Both the position numbers and the translations under genes were made by a program. A stretch of DNA of 64,000 nucleotides, from the NCBI RefSeq assembly GCF_009176305.1, contig NZ_BLAJ01000004.1, positions 434,001 through 498,000 on the forward strand. Reading direction: 5' to 3'. Under the pieces are notes generated by a model, which saw only the letters and a list, made by a program, of their open reading frames with translations, ran no database searches and was not told where the DNA came from. This document shows, piece by piece, positions 26,891-33,267 of the stretch; position 1 is the first letter of the stretch; every line of letters begins with the position of its first letter. Origin of the DNA: Martinezella dioscoreae. GTDB lineage: Bacteria; Pseudomonadota; Alphaproteobacteria; Rhizobiales; Rhizobiaceae.

Positions 26891-26932
26891 TTGATCCTTT
26901 TGGATCATACTGAAATGATCTAAAGGGATCAA
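26891..26932. promoter_or_regulatory. Large inverted-repeat operator between the Tat-signal gene and the XRE gene
   Basis: TTGATCCTTTTGGATCAT (26891-26908) and ATGATCTAAAGGGATCAA (26915-26932) are inverted copies that match at 16 of 18 positions across a 6-base spacer. The right arm ends 6 bases before the XRE regulator start. Position and symmetry fit an operator where this regulator represses itself and possibly the divergent Tat-signal gene. Confidence 0.65.
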
Positions 26933-26938
26933 TGGGCT

Positions 26939-27187
26939 TTGGTAACAGCAGGACAGATGCGGGCAGCTCGCGCATTGATTGGAATATCACAGGCAGAGCT
27001 TGCTCGTCGGGCCGGCGTCTCTGTGCCGACGATTAAGCGTTGCGAAAGTGAGGGCGAGAACATACCCGTCGTATCTTCCGAAACTCAGCGGAAGATATGT
27101 TCTGCTCTTGAAGCTGAAGGCATAGAGTTCATCCCGGAGAACGGCGGTGGTCCGGGCGTGCGATTGGCGAAGAAGACCACGCGTTGA
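26939..27187 (+). CDS. XRE-family helix-turn-helix regulator
   Basis: An 82-residue DNA-binding protein with one Cro/CI-type helix-turn-helix: MRAARALIGISQAELARRAG, then VSVPTIKRCESEGENIPV. The tail AEGIEFIPENGGGPGVRL is common in small rhizobial XRE regulators. The start is either TTG 26939 or ATG 26957 (MRAARALIG); the second gives the usual domain boundary. It probably binds the inverted repeat at 26891-26932. Isolated small XRE proteins often control prophage or toxin-antitoxin functions, which fits the broken genes nearby. Confidence 0.75.
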   Translation: MVTAGQMRAARALIGISQAELARRAGVSVPTIKRCESEGENIPVVSSETQRKICSALEAEGIEFIPENGGGPGVRLAKKTTR

Positions 27188-27327
27188 GGCCGGAACAGCG
27201 ATTGTAAGTTTTTCCTTTTTTCCGCCGTCTCTACGCACCAGTACGACGACGGCTAAATACCTATTGCAAAAGGGTAAATCTTGATTTCTCCCTGGTTCAG
27301 GAACAACCAGCAGGGGGCAGCGCTGCC

Positions 27328-27546
27328 ATGCCCGTGCCAGACCGTATCATCCGCTTGAATACCGTGCGTTTCCGCACAGGTCTTTCCCGCTCCACCATCT
27401 ACCGCAAGATCGCCGAGGGTACGTTTCCCGCGCAGATCAGGATCAGCGTCAACGGCGCGGGATGGCATGAATCCGAGATCAACCGCTGGATCGCAAACCC
27501 CGTCGCATGGCGGCGGCCGAAGGGAAAGCGCGATGATGGCCGATGA
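27328..27546 (+). CDS. AlpA-family phage-type regulator
   Basis: A 72-residue protein of the AlpA/excisionase-like winged-helix family: RIIRLNTVRFRTGLSRSTIY (helix-turn-helix), then KIAEGTFPAQIRIS and WHESEINRWI. Such proteins activate or direct excision of integrated elements. No integrase is found within the window, so it is probably a remnant of an integrated element or a domesticated regulator. The next small gene overlaps its end by 14 bases. Confidence 0.8.
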   Translation: MPVPDRIIRLNTVRFRTGLSRSTIYRKIAEGTFPAQIRISVNGAGWHESEINRWIANPVAWRRPKGKRDDGR

Positions 27547-27769
27547 TAGAAAGCTCAATGACAGAGAGGAGCTGGCGAATGACAATCAACCGCCTGATGG
27601 ACAGGAGGGAGCAGGCAAGGCCGAGGCTTCCGAGCGGCTGAACGCGATTGTGCTGTCCATTGCCCGGTTGATCGGCAGGCAGATGGCGCGGGAACACTTC
27701 GAAGCGTTGCGGGCTGCCAGTGACAATCGGGGCAGAAGCGAAGACAGCGCAGAGGATGACAATGGATAA
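27533..27769 (+). CDS. Small hypothetical protein linked to AlpA
   Basis: A 78-residue acidic protein: a disordered N-terminus (ADDRKLNDREELANDNQPPD) followed by an amphipathic helical core (ASERLNAIVLSIARLIGRQM with AREHFEAL). The start ATG 27533 lies inside the AlpA gene (14-base overlap), with GGGAAAG upstream, so the two are translationally coupled. The same AlpA-plus-small-protein pairing is common in rhizobial integrated elements, in my knowledge. No function is known. Confidence 0.55.
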   Translation: MMADDRKLNDREELANDNQPPDGQEGAGKAEASERLNAIVLSIARLIGRQMAREHFEALRAASDNRGRSEDSAEDDNG

Positions 27770-27790
27770 TGGGATCCACCATTCAAAACA

Positions 27791-27816
27791 TTGACATCCT
27801 ATGGGATGTCTATAAA
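27791..27816 (+). promoter_or_regulatory. Promoter/operator of the toxin-antitoxin pair
   Basis: TTGACA (27791-27796) is a perfect -35 hexamer; TATAAAT follows at 27811-27817, with a TAAATT register giving a 16-base spacer. Between them GACATCC (27793-27799) and GGATGTC (27804-27810) form a perfect 7-bp inverted repeat with a TATG centre. An operator lying inside the promoter spacer fits autorepression by the ribbon-helix-helix antitoxin. The PIN gene starts at 27826. Confidence 0.6.
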
Positions 27817-27825
27817 TTCTCTGCC

Positions 27826-28245
27826 ATGAGGCTGGTTCTGGATACCAATGTGATCGTAGCGGCGTTCCGCAGCCGGAATGGCGCAAGCAACCTGCTTCTG
27901 CGCTTTGCTGATCGGGGCATGGTGACGCCGCTTTGTTCGACGGCGGTGTTTCTGGAGTATGAGGCGGTGTTGAGCCGCGAGGAAACCCGACAGGCGACCG
28001 GACACAGCCTTGAGGATGTCGCTTCGGTGATGAGCGCGCTTGCCGCCATTGCCGAGGGCGTCGATATCTCGTTTCGGACGCGACCGATGCTCTCCGATGT
28101 CGCCGACGAAATGGTGTTGGAAGCTGCCTTAAACGGACAGGCTGAGGCCATCGTGACGTATAACGTCAAGGATTTCCGTCCGGCGCTTGGATTGGGCGTG
28201 ACCGTGATAACACCGGGAGAGATTGTCAGGAGACTGAACACATGA
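27826..28245 (+). CDS. PIN-domain toxin of a toxin-antitoxin pair
   Basis: A 139-residue PIN nuclease of the COG1569 type, predicted to cut RNA with metal bound by acidic residues. Visible are D6 in LVLDTNVIVAAF, E44 in VFLEYEAVLS, D91/D94 in LSDVADEMVLEAAL and D116 in TYNVKDFRP. ATG 27826 gives the standard family N-terminus; an earlier in-frame ATG at 27769 would place the promoter palindrome inside the gene. The toxin comes first and overlaps the antitoxin gene by 4 bases, the reverse of the more frequent order. Confidence 0.82.
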   Translation: MRLVLDTNVIVAAFRSRNGASNLLLRFADRGMVTPLCSTAVFLEYEAVLSREETRQATGHSLEDVASVMSALAAIAEGVDISFRTRPMLSDVADEMVLEAALNGQAEAIVTYNVKDFRPALGLGVTVITPGEIVRRLNT

Positions 28246-28496
28246 CGCAGACCCAACGCTATAAATACCCGCTGCAACTGCCGCAGTCGCTCAAGGAGAC
28301 GGCGGCGCGTCTGGCACAAGAAGACGGCGTGTCCCTCAATCAGTGGATTATTTCTGCGGTCGCGCAGAAGATCGGGGCCGTTGAGACGGCCAGCGAATTC
28401 CTGAAAGCGCGTGCAGGTACGACGAAGCGCGGTGCGCTGACAGGCTTGCTGGACAAAGCGCCGGATGTGCCGCCGCTGAAGGAAGACACCATCTGA
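28242..28496 (+). CDS. Ribbon-helix-helix antitoxin
   Basis: An 84-residue protein with an Arc/HicB-like ribbon-helix-helix: a short strand (YKYPLQLPQSL), then KETAARLAQEDGVSLNQWII and SAVAQKIGAVE. The C-terminal half (LKARAGTTKRGALTGLLDKA) is probably unfolded until it binds the PIN toxin. It overlaps the toxin gene by 4 bases (28242-28245), so translation is coupled. It is expected to neutralise the toxin and bind the inverted repeat at 27793-27810. Confidence 0.78.
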   Translation: MTQTQRYKYPLQLPQSLKETAARLAQEDGVSLNQWIISAVAQKIGAVETASEFLKARAGTTKRGALTGLLDKAPDVPPLKEDTI

Positions 28497-28613
28497 TGCA
28501 ATGCATCGGGCCTGAACGGATGCGGTGAAAGCCTTTTTGCTTGCTGGAGTGGGCCGGAACGAAACGGCGCCCACAAGCGCCCACGAAAGTGGCGCAACTC
28601 TCTACGGTCACCA

Positions 28614-28665
28614 CATAGGCGGCGATTCCATTGACAACAGATTGTCGCCGCCGTGGCCGCCTATG
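28614..28665. terminator. Nested inverted repeat between convergent genes
   Basis: CATAGGCGGC (28614-28623) and GCCGCCTATG (28656-28665) are perfect inverted copies. A second pairing, GGCGGCGA (28618-28625) with TCGCCGCC (28645-28652), is nested inside. The element overlaps the stop codon of the SorC regulator gene and lies 118 bp after the antitoxin. It could end transcription from both sides, or mark the edge of the accessory segment 25100-28600. Confidence 0.5.
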
Positions 28666-29614
28666 ATTCCATGAGGCGCTCGGCGCTGAACTTGTCCGTT
28701 ATCAGCGTATCTATAACTCCGATCCTCAGGGCGCCGGCGATTGCCGCTGTCTTCTTCGCTCCGCCGGCAAGCGCGATGACCCGATCGACCCGTTCGAGAT
28801 CTTCTAGCGGGAAGCCGATCACGCGCTCATCGAGCGGCGTTTTGACAGGCTTGCCGTCCTTGTTGAAGAACCGCAGCGATATATCGCCGACCGCACCGGC
28901 CTCGGCAAGATCGGCGAGCTCCCGCGACGAGAAGATATTGCCGGATCTCGCCAGCAGTTCCGACGGCTCCACGGCGCCGATGCCGACGATGGCGAGCGTG
29001 ATGCTGCCGAAAAGATCCATGGTCTCCCGCACGAACGGATCCGCCTGCATCAGGAGTTTAGCCTCGCGCGAGGTCGTAACACCCTGTACTGGAAGAAGCT
29101 TCGGTTCGGCGCCGGTCAGTCGAGCGAGGCGGGTGGTCAGCTGGGTGGCATGAGTCTGGACCGACGGGTCGCCCATGCCGCCCAGCGTCTGAACGACGTA
29201 CTTGGCCTGGGCGCTCTTTTGCGGATGAATGTTTTCCACCATCCTGAAGATCGTCTGGCTCCAGCTCGACACGCCGATGATTTCGCCGGGTGCAAGCGTC
29301 ACCTCCAAAAGATGCGCGGCGGCTTCGCCGATCCGGGCCATGATGGCGCCGTCGCGGTCCTCCGTGCATTCGACGACGATTGCCTCGGGGAGACCGTACT
29401 TCTCGCGCAGCGCTCCTTCGAGTTCGCTGTAGGTGCCGACGGGCGGAATGACGCTCGTGCGAACGATATCTTCCGCCTCGGCCCGTTTCAGCATTCGCGA
29501 CACCGTCGCCTGCGACAGGCGAAGGTGCTGCGCGATATCCGCCTGCCGCTTGCCCTCTATATGGTACATCTGGGCAACTCTTGAGATGAGGCGGAGTTCG
29601 TTAAGGCGAGCCAT
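28661..29614 (-). CDS. SorC-family sugar-binding transcriptional regulator
   Basis: A 317-residue regulator. The N-terminal helix-turn-helix (residues about 15-45) includes YHIEGKRQADIAQHLRLSQA and VSRMLKRAE. The rest is a phosphosugar-isomerase-like effector domain, with GIGEAAAHLL-like, IIGVSSWSQTI, VQTLGGMGDP, ATQLTTRLARL and AIVGIGAVEP segments. Proteins of this family respond to phosphorylated sugars. It lies next to a kinase, a split transketolase and a sugar importer. Palindromes with the core TGAATA/TATTCA precede this gene and both divergent operons, so it is the likely local regulator. Confidence 0.88.
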   Translation of the reverse strand: MARLNELRLISRVAQMYHIEGKRQADIAQHLRLSQATVSRMLKRAEAEDIVRTSVIPPVGTYSELEGALREKYGLPEAIVVECTEDRDGAIMARIGEAAAHLLEVTLAPGEIIGVSSWSQTIFRMVENIHPQKSAQAKYVVQTLGGMGDPSVQTHATQLTTRLARLTGAEPKLLPVQGVTTSREAKLLMQADPFVRETMDLFGSITLAIVGIGAVEPSELLARSGNIFSSRELADLAEAGAVGDISLRFFNKDGKPVKTPLDERVIGFPLEDLERVDRVIALAGGAKKTAAIAGALRIGVIDTLITDKFSAERLMES

Positions 29615-29626
29615 CGTTGATCCCGG

Positions 29627-29644
29627 GGTGAATTTTTATTCACC
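29627..29644. promoter_or_regulatory. SorC operator site 1
   Basis: GGTGAATTTTTATTCACC is an 18-bp palindrome with 7-bp arms, 12 bases before the SorC start. It overlaps the last codons and TAA stop of the kinase gene. The arm sequence GTGAAT matches the two sites at 33056 and 33196, which suggests autoregulation. Confidence 0.6.
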
Positions 29645-31102
29645 TTTAACCGGAGTTGCGCGCAACGTCGAGCGGGCCAGCGCATCATTCCACCTGTTCA
29701 GGAGGCCTGTACTGTCGATGTTCTCCGGCTCGATGATCTTATTGTTTCTCGGAAGCGCCGCGATGGCGACGAGATCCGGCCACAGGCCTATCGAGAGACC
29801 TGCGAGATAGGCTGCCCCTAGAGCGGAGGCTTCCGGTGCCTCGCACTGGATGATGGCGTGCCTCACCAGGTTTGATACGCACTGCATGAGAAAGTGGTTC
29901 TGGCTCGGGCCGCCGTCGACATAAAGCGTGCCGAGATCGTCACCGCTCTGCGCCCGCATGGCCGTAATCACGTCATGAACCTGGAAAGCGATCGAGTCAG
30001 TAACCGAGCGCGCCATCTGCGCGCGGGTTGTGCTGAAGTTGATCTGTGAGAAAAGGGCACGGGCGTCGGAATTCCAGTAAGGGGCGCCCAAACCGACGAA
30101 GGCGGGCACGAAGCCCGGGCCATCAGGCTCAGCGGTCGCCGCTAGGTCGATAAGGGAGCCAACATCCGGAAGGCCCAGGATGCCGGCCATCCAGGGCAGG
30201 CTCGCGGCGCACACGAGGATATTGCCTTCGAATGCGAAGGTCGGTTGTCCGGCGATGCGCCAGGCGACCGTCGTGGTGATGCCGTTGCGCGGCGCGATGA
30301 AGCGCGGAAGAGTGGTCATGACGGAAGACCCTGTTCCGAAGGTCGCCTTGCTGTCGCCCGGCTTGAAGGCCCCGTGTCCGAACAGGGCCGCATGGCTGTC
30401 CCCGATGGCCGATCTGATCGGCGTGCCGTCCGGAACGCCGGCAAGGCCGTGCGTTGTTCCGAAGTCCGCGGAACTGTCGAGTACCTCCGGAAGGAGCCGG
30501 ATATCGACTCCGAAAATCGCACCCAATTCCCTGCTCCAGGTTTGGGCCTCAAGGTCGAACAACTGGCTTCGCGCGGCGTTCGAGGCGTCGCAGACATGCT
30601 TGCGACCGCCGGTAAGGCAGTGAACGAGCCAGCTGTCGATCGTTCCGATGCGGGCCTTTTTCCCATGCGCGACCCGATCGAGAAGCCATCGGAATTTCGG
30701 ACCAGGAAACATCGGATCAAGGGGGAGGCCGGTCAGCGCCTCGACGCGCTTGAGATGTCCGTCCGCGATAAGACGCTCGCAATCCGACGCGGTGCGCCGG
30801 CATTGCCAGCTCAAGACCGGTCCGAGCGCCTTGCCAGTTTCGGCATCCCAAATGGTGACGGATTCCCGCTGATTGGAGATCGCTATCGCTTCGATTGTCG
30901 CGACGGGCGCGCTTCGCAGGCATAGTGCGATCGCTTCACAGACGGATGCGTAAATCCGATCGGGATCCTGCTCGACCCAGCCGGGCCGCGGATAGGAGAT
31001 GCCTACCGGAGCCGAGCCTCTGGCAATGATGTCTCCGCTCTCGGAGACCAGTACCGCCTTGGAATTGGTGGTTCCCTGGTCGATTGCCAGAATGGCCCGC
31101 AT
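29636..31102 (-). CDS. FGGY-family carbohydrate kinase
   Basis: A 488-residue ATP-dependent sugar/polyol kinase. The phosphate-binding motif is AILAIDQGTTNSKAVL at the start, and later segments include SNQRESVTIWDAETG, GTGSSVMTTLPR and TLYVDGGPSQNHFLMQC. Both FGGY domains are complete. Overall it resembles glycerol-kinase-like members and, by neighbourhood, apulose kinase. ATG 31102 is chosen because GGAGG lies 5 bases upstream. It is separated from the transketolase genes by 176 bp holding a rhizobial repeat and a hairpin. It likely phosphorylates the imported or oxidised sugar before the transketolase step. Confidence 0.85.
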   Translation of the reverse strand: MRAILAIDQGTTNSKAVLVSESGDIIARGSAPVGISYPRPGWVEQDPDRIYASVCEAIALCLRSAPVATIEAIAISNQRESVTIWDAETGKALGPVLSWQCRRTASDCERLIADGHLKRVEALTGLPLDPMFPGPKFRWLLDRVAHGKKARIGTIDSWLVHCLTGGRKHVCDASNAARSQLFDLEAQTWSRELGAIFGVDIRLLPEVLDSSADFGTTHGLAGVPDGTPIRSAIGDSHAALFGHGAFKPGDSKATFGTGSSVMTTLPRFIAPRNGITTTVAWRIAGQPTFAFEGNILVCAASLPWMAGILGLPDVGSLIDLAATAEPDGPGFVPAFVGLGAPYWNSDARALFSQINFSTTRAQMARSVTDSIAFQVHDVITAMRAQSGDDLGTLYVDGGPSQNHFLMQCVSNLVRHAIIQCEAPEASALGAAYLAGLSIGLWPDLVAIAALPRNNKIIEPENIDSTGLLNRWNDALARSTLRATPVKGE

Positions 31103-31116
31103 CATATCCTCCACCC

Positions 31117-31164
31117 GAGCATGGTACCGAAAAGTGTGAGCGGTTCTCGAACGACATCATGCTC
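31117..31164. repeat. Rhizobial intergenic palindromic repeat (RIME-like)
   Basis: The 48-bp element begins GAGCATG (31117-31123) and ends CATGCTC (31158-31164). Its interior contains CCGAAAAGTGTGAGCGGTT and TCGAACGACATCATG. This matches the very common palindromic intergenic mosaic elements of Rhizobiales as I remember them. It lies just upstream of the kinase gene, between it and the transketolase genes, and supports the Rhizobiaceae assignment. Confidence 0.75.
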
Positions 31165-31234
31165 TATTTCTTTGATTTCAAAGCGGATTCAGACTTTGGC
31201 TCTATTCCAGCTAAAATCATCCGCCTCCAATTAC

Positions 31235-31264
31235 TGGAACCGACGGCAATCCGCCTCGGTTCCA
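31235..31264. terminator. Hairpin downstream of the split transketolase
   Basis: TGGAACCGA (31235-31243) and TCGGTTCCA (31256-31264) pair perfectly over 9 bp across a 12-base loop that is itself partly self-complementary (GGCGGATTGCCG on the minus strand). It starts 14 bases after the transketolase C-subunit stop. With no T-run it may lower, rather than end, transcription into the kinase gene, or stabilise the mRNA 3' end. Confidence 0.5.
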
Positions 31265-31278
31265 ATGCGTCTGTTTGT

Positions 31279-32235
31279 CTACTTGCGCTTGATAAGCGCT
31301 TGCGCGGCGTCGGCAATAGCTGGTGGGGCCATGCCGAATTCATCGAGCAGGAATTCGGCAGAACCGGTCGGCGCGTAGATGCCGGGAACGCCGAGGCGCG
31401 TCATCGGCACGGGGGCGTTGTCGACGACAACCTCGGCCACGGCCGATCCCAACCCGCCAAAGATCGAATGTTCTTCCGCCGTCACGATCGCGCCGGTTTC
31501 CTTGGCGGCGGCAATGATGGCATCCTCGTCGATCGGACGAACCGTGGCGAGATTGATCACCCTGGCCTCTATGCCGCGTCGCGCTAGGATATCGGCGGCC
31601 TTCACCATGCGATGGGTCAACGTTCCGTTCGCAATGAGCGTAACATCGGAACCTTCACGCAAGAGATTGGCCTTTCCAAGCTCGAACTTGTAGTCCTCCG
31701 GCAGCAGGTCGGGCACGCCGACCCGAGACAGGCGCAGGAAGCAAGGGCCATTGTAATTTGCCGCCCATTCCACCGCCGCCGCCGTCTCTATGCGGTCGCA
31801 AGGCGCGATCACGGGGAGGTTGGGCAGAACTCGGGTCCAGGCGAAATCCTCTATCGAGTGATGGGTCGGGCCGAGCTCCCCATAGGCCATGCCGGAGGAA
31901 ATGCCGACGAGCTTGACGTTAGCGTTCGAGTAGGAGATGTCGGCCTTGATCTGCTCAAGCGATCGACCTGTGAGGAACGGTGACGCGCCGCAGACATAGG
32001 GGAGGCGTCCGCCATTGGCGAGGCCCGCGCCCACGCCGACCATGTTCTGCTCGGCGATGCCGACATTGACCAGCCGATCGGGGAATTTGGACTTGAAGCC
32101 GCCGAGCTTCGAAGAGCCGACCGAATCGTTGCAGACTGCGACGATCGTTTCGTTCTCGGCGGCAAGGCGTTCGAGCGTCGCTGCGAAAGCGTCTCGGCAA
32201 TCATGGAGCTTGGGTGCGTTCACGGGCGCGTTCAT
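31279..32235 (-). CDS. Split transketolase, C-terminal (pyrimidine-binding) subunit
   Basis: A 318-residue protein equal to the middle and C-terminal domains of transketolase. The Pyr domain (about 10-185) has LVNVGIAEQNMVGVGAGLAN with the catalytic Glu that activates thiamine diphosphate, and YGELGPTHHSIEDFA. The C-terminal domain runs from about 195, with IANGTLTHRMVKAADILARR and AEEHSIFGGLG. It must pair with the N-terminal subunit encoded upstream, whose TAA overlaps this ATG (TAATG). In context it probably transfers a two-carbon unit from a branched or short ketose phosphate. Confidence 0.88.
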   Translation of the reverse strand: MNAPVNAPKLHDCRDAFAATLERLAAENETIVAVCNDSVGSSKLGGFKSKFPDRLVNVGIAEQNMVGVGAGLANGGRLPYVCGASPFLTGRSLEQIKADISYSNANVKLVGISSGMAYGELGPTHHSIEDFAWTRVLPNLPVIAPCDRIETAAAVEWAANYNGPCFLRLSRVGVPDLLPEDYKFELGKANLLREGSDVTLIANGTLTHRMVKAADILARRGIEARVINLATVRPIDEDAIIAAAKETGAIVTAEEHSIFGGLGSAVAEVVVDNAPVPMTRLGVPGIYAPTGSAEFLLDEFGMAPPAIADAAQALIKRK

Positions 32236-33044
32236 TAAAGTGCCTCCGACAATTCTGCCAATGCGACTTCGTACTGTTCCTTGTTCGGAACCTTGTGGTG
32301 CCAGTCGACACGGTCCTGCATGAAAGAGATTCCGTGCCCCTTGTTGGTGTGGGCCACGATGCAGTGGGGGCGCTCGCTTCGGCGCTCGAGCGCCGGGACG
32401 ACCTCGTGCATGTTGTTGCCGTCGATTTCGCTGACGTCCCAGCCAAAGGCTTCGAGCTTCGGGCGAAGAGGTGCTATGTCGTTCGTATCCGAAAGCGCGG
32501 CACCCTGCTGGAAACGGTTGTGGTCGACGATCAGGGTGAGGTTATCAAGCCGGAACTGCGCCGCGGCCATGATCGCCTCCCAGTTGGAGCCTTCCTGCAT
32601 CTCGCCATCGCCGGTGATCACGTAGGTATGGTAGCCGGCCCCAGATAATTTCGCCGCCTTGGCCATGCCAACCGCGACCGGCAGGCCGTGTCCGAGAGGA
32701 CCAGTATTGGTTTCGACGCCCGGCACCTTGTTGCAATTGGGGTGTCCATTGAGCCGCGAATGCGGCTTCAGGAACGTCGAAATCTCGTCTTCCGGGATGA
32801 AGCCGCGTTTCGCCAGAGTGACGTAGAGCGCGCACGCCGTATGTCCCTTCGACAGCACAAACCTGTCCCGATCGGGATGTTTCGGCTGATCCGGCCAGAC
32901 GCGCAGCACGCGGAAATACAACGCGGTCAGAAGGTCGATCACGGACATCTCGCCGCCAATATGTCCGGCCCCTGCCTCGTAGACTGCCTGGAGGTCTCGC
33001 AGACGTATCTGGCGAGCAACACGTTCAAGTTCGGAAGGCTCCAT
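32235..33044 (-). CDS. Split transketolase, N-terminal (pyrophosphate-binding) subunit
   Basis: A 269-residue thiamine-diphosphate-binding half of transketolase. It shows AGAGHIGGEMSVIDLLTALY, RFVLSKGHTACALYV with the conserved His, TGPLGHGLPVAVGMAKAAKL and the metal/TPP motif TGDGEMQEGSNWEA followed by VDHNRFQ. ATG 33044 follows GAGGAAATA and gives the normal N-terminus. It is the first gene of the minus-strand operon (N subunit, C subunit, then kinase). Two operator-like palindromes lie upstream. Split transketolases of this kind occur in specialised sugar pathways, including apulose-4-phosphate transketolase. Confidence 0.88.
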   Translation of the reverse strand: MEPSELERVARQIRLRDLQAVYEAGAGHIGGEMSVIDLLTALYFRVLRVWPDQPKHPDRDRFVLSKGHTACALYVTLAKRGFIPEDEISTFLKPHSRLNGHPNCNKVPGVETNTGPLGHGLPVAVGMAKAAKLSGAGYHTYVITGDGEMQEGSNWEAIMAAAQFRLDNLTLIVDHNRFQQGAALSDTNDIAPLRPKLEAFGWDVSEIDGNNMHEVVPALERRSERPHCIVAHTNKGHGISFMQDRVDWHHKVPNKEQYEVALAELSEAL

Positions 33045-33049
33045 TATTT

Positions 33050-33095
33050 CCTCGTGTGAATAAATATTCATTAGTTTATATTTTTGCACACGAGG
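33050..33095. promoter_or_regulatory. SorC operator site 2 and 5'-leader hairpin of the transketolase operon
   Basis: GTGAATAAATATTCA at 33056-33070 is a palindromic operator core (TGAATA/TATTCA). It sits inside a longer inverted repeat: CCTCGTGTG (33050-33058) and CACACGAGG (33087-33095), perfect over 9 bp with a 28-base AT-rich centre. On the minus strand the downstream arm includes the GAGG ribosome-binding site of the transketolase N-subunit gene. A TATAAA at about 33072-33077 on that strand is a possible -10. Confidence 0.6.
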
Positions 33096-33152
33096 GCCGT
33101 TAGTCAAGCCCCCATATATCCATTGTCAGTAAAACAGGCAGATAAGACCCGG

Positions 33153-33210
33153 TTGACAGCGCCAAAGTGAGTTGGTAATGAATTTTCCAGCATATGTGAA
33201 TAAATATTCT
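33153..33210 (+). promoter_or_regulatory. Promoter and SorC operator site 3 of the sugar importer operon
   Basis: TTGACA (33153-33158) and TAATGA (33176-33181), 17 bases apart, make a plausible promoter. GTGAATAAATATTCT (33196-33210) follows at about +10 and is identical over 14 bases to site 2. A regulator bound here would block transcription start of the ABC importer, SDR and triosephosphate isomerase genes. Confidence 0.6.
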
Positions 33211-33267
33211 AGCTTGAAGTTCTAGCCGCCAGACATGGCCGCTAGCCTCAGGTCCCTGGGAGGAATG

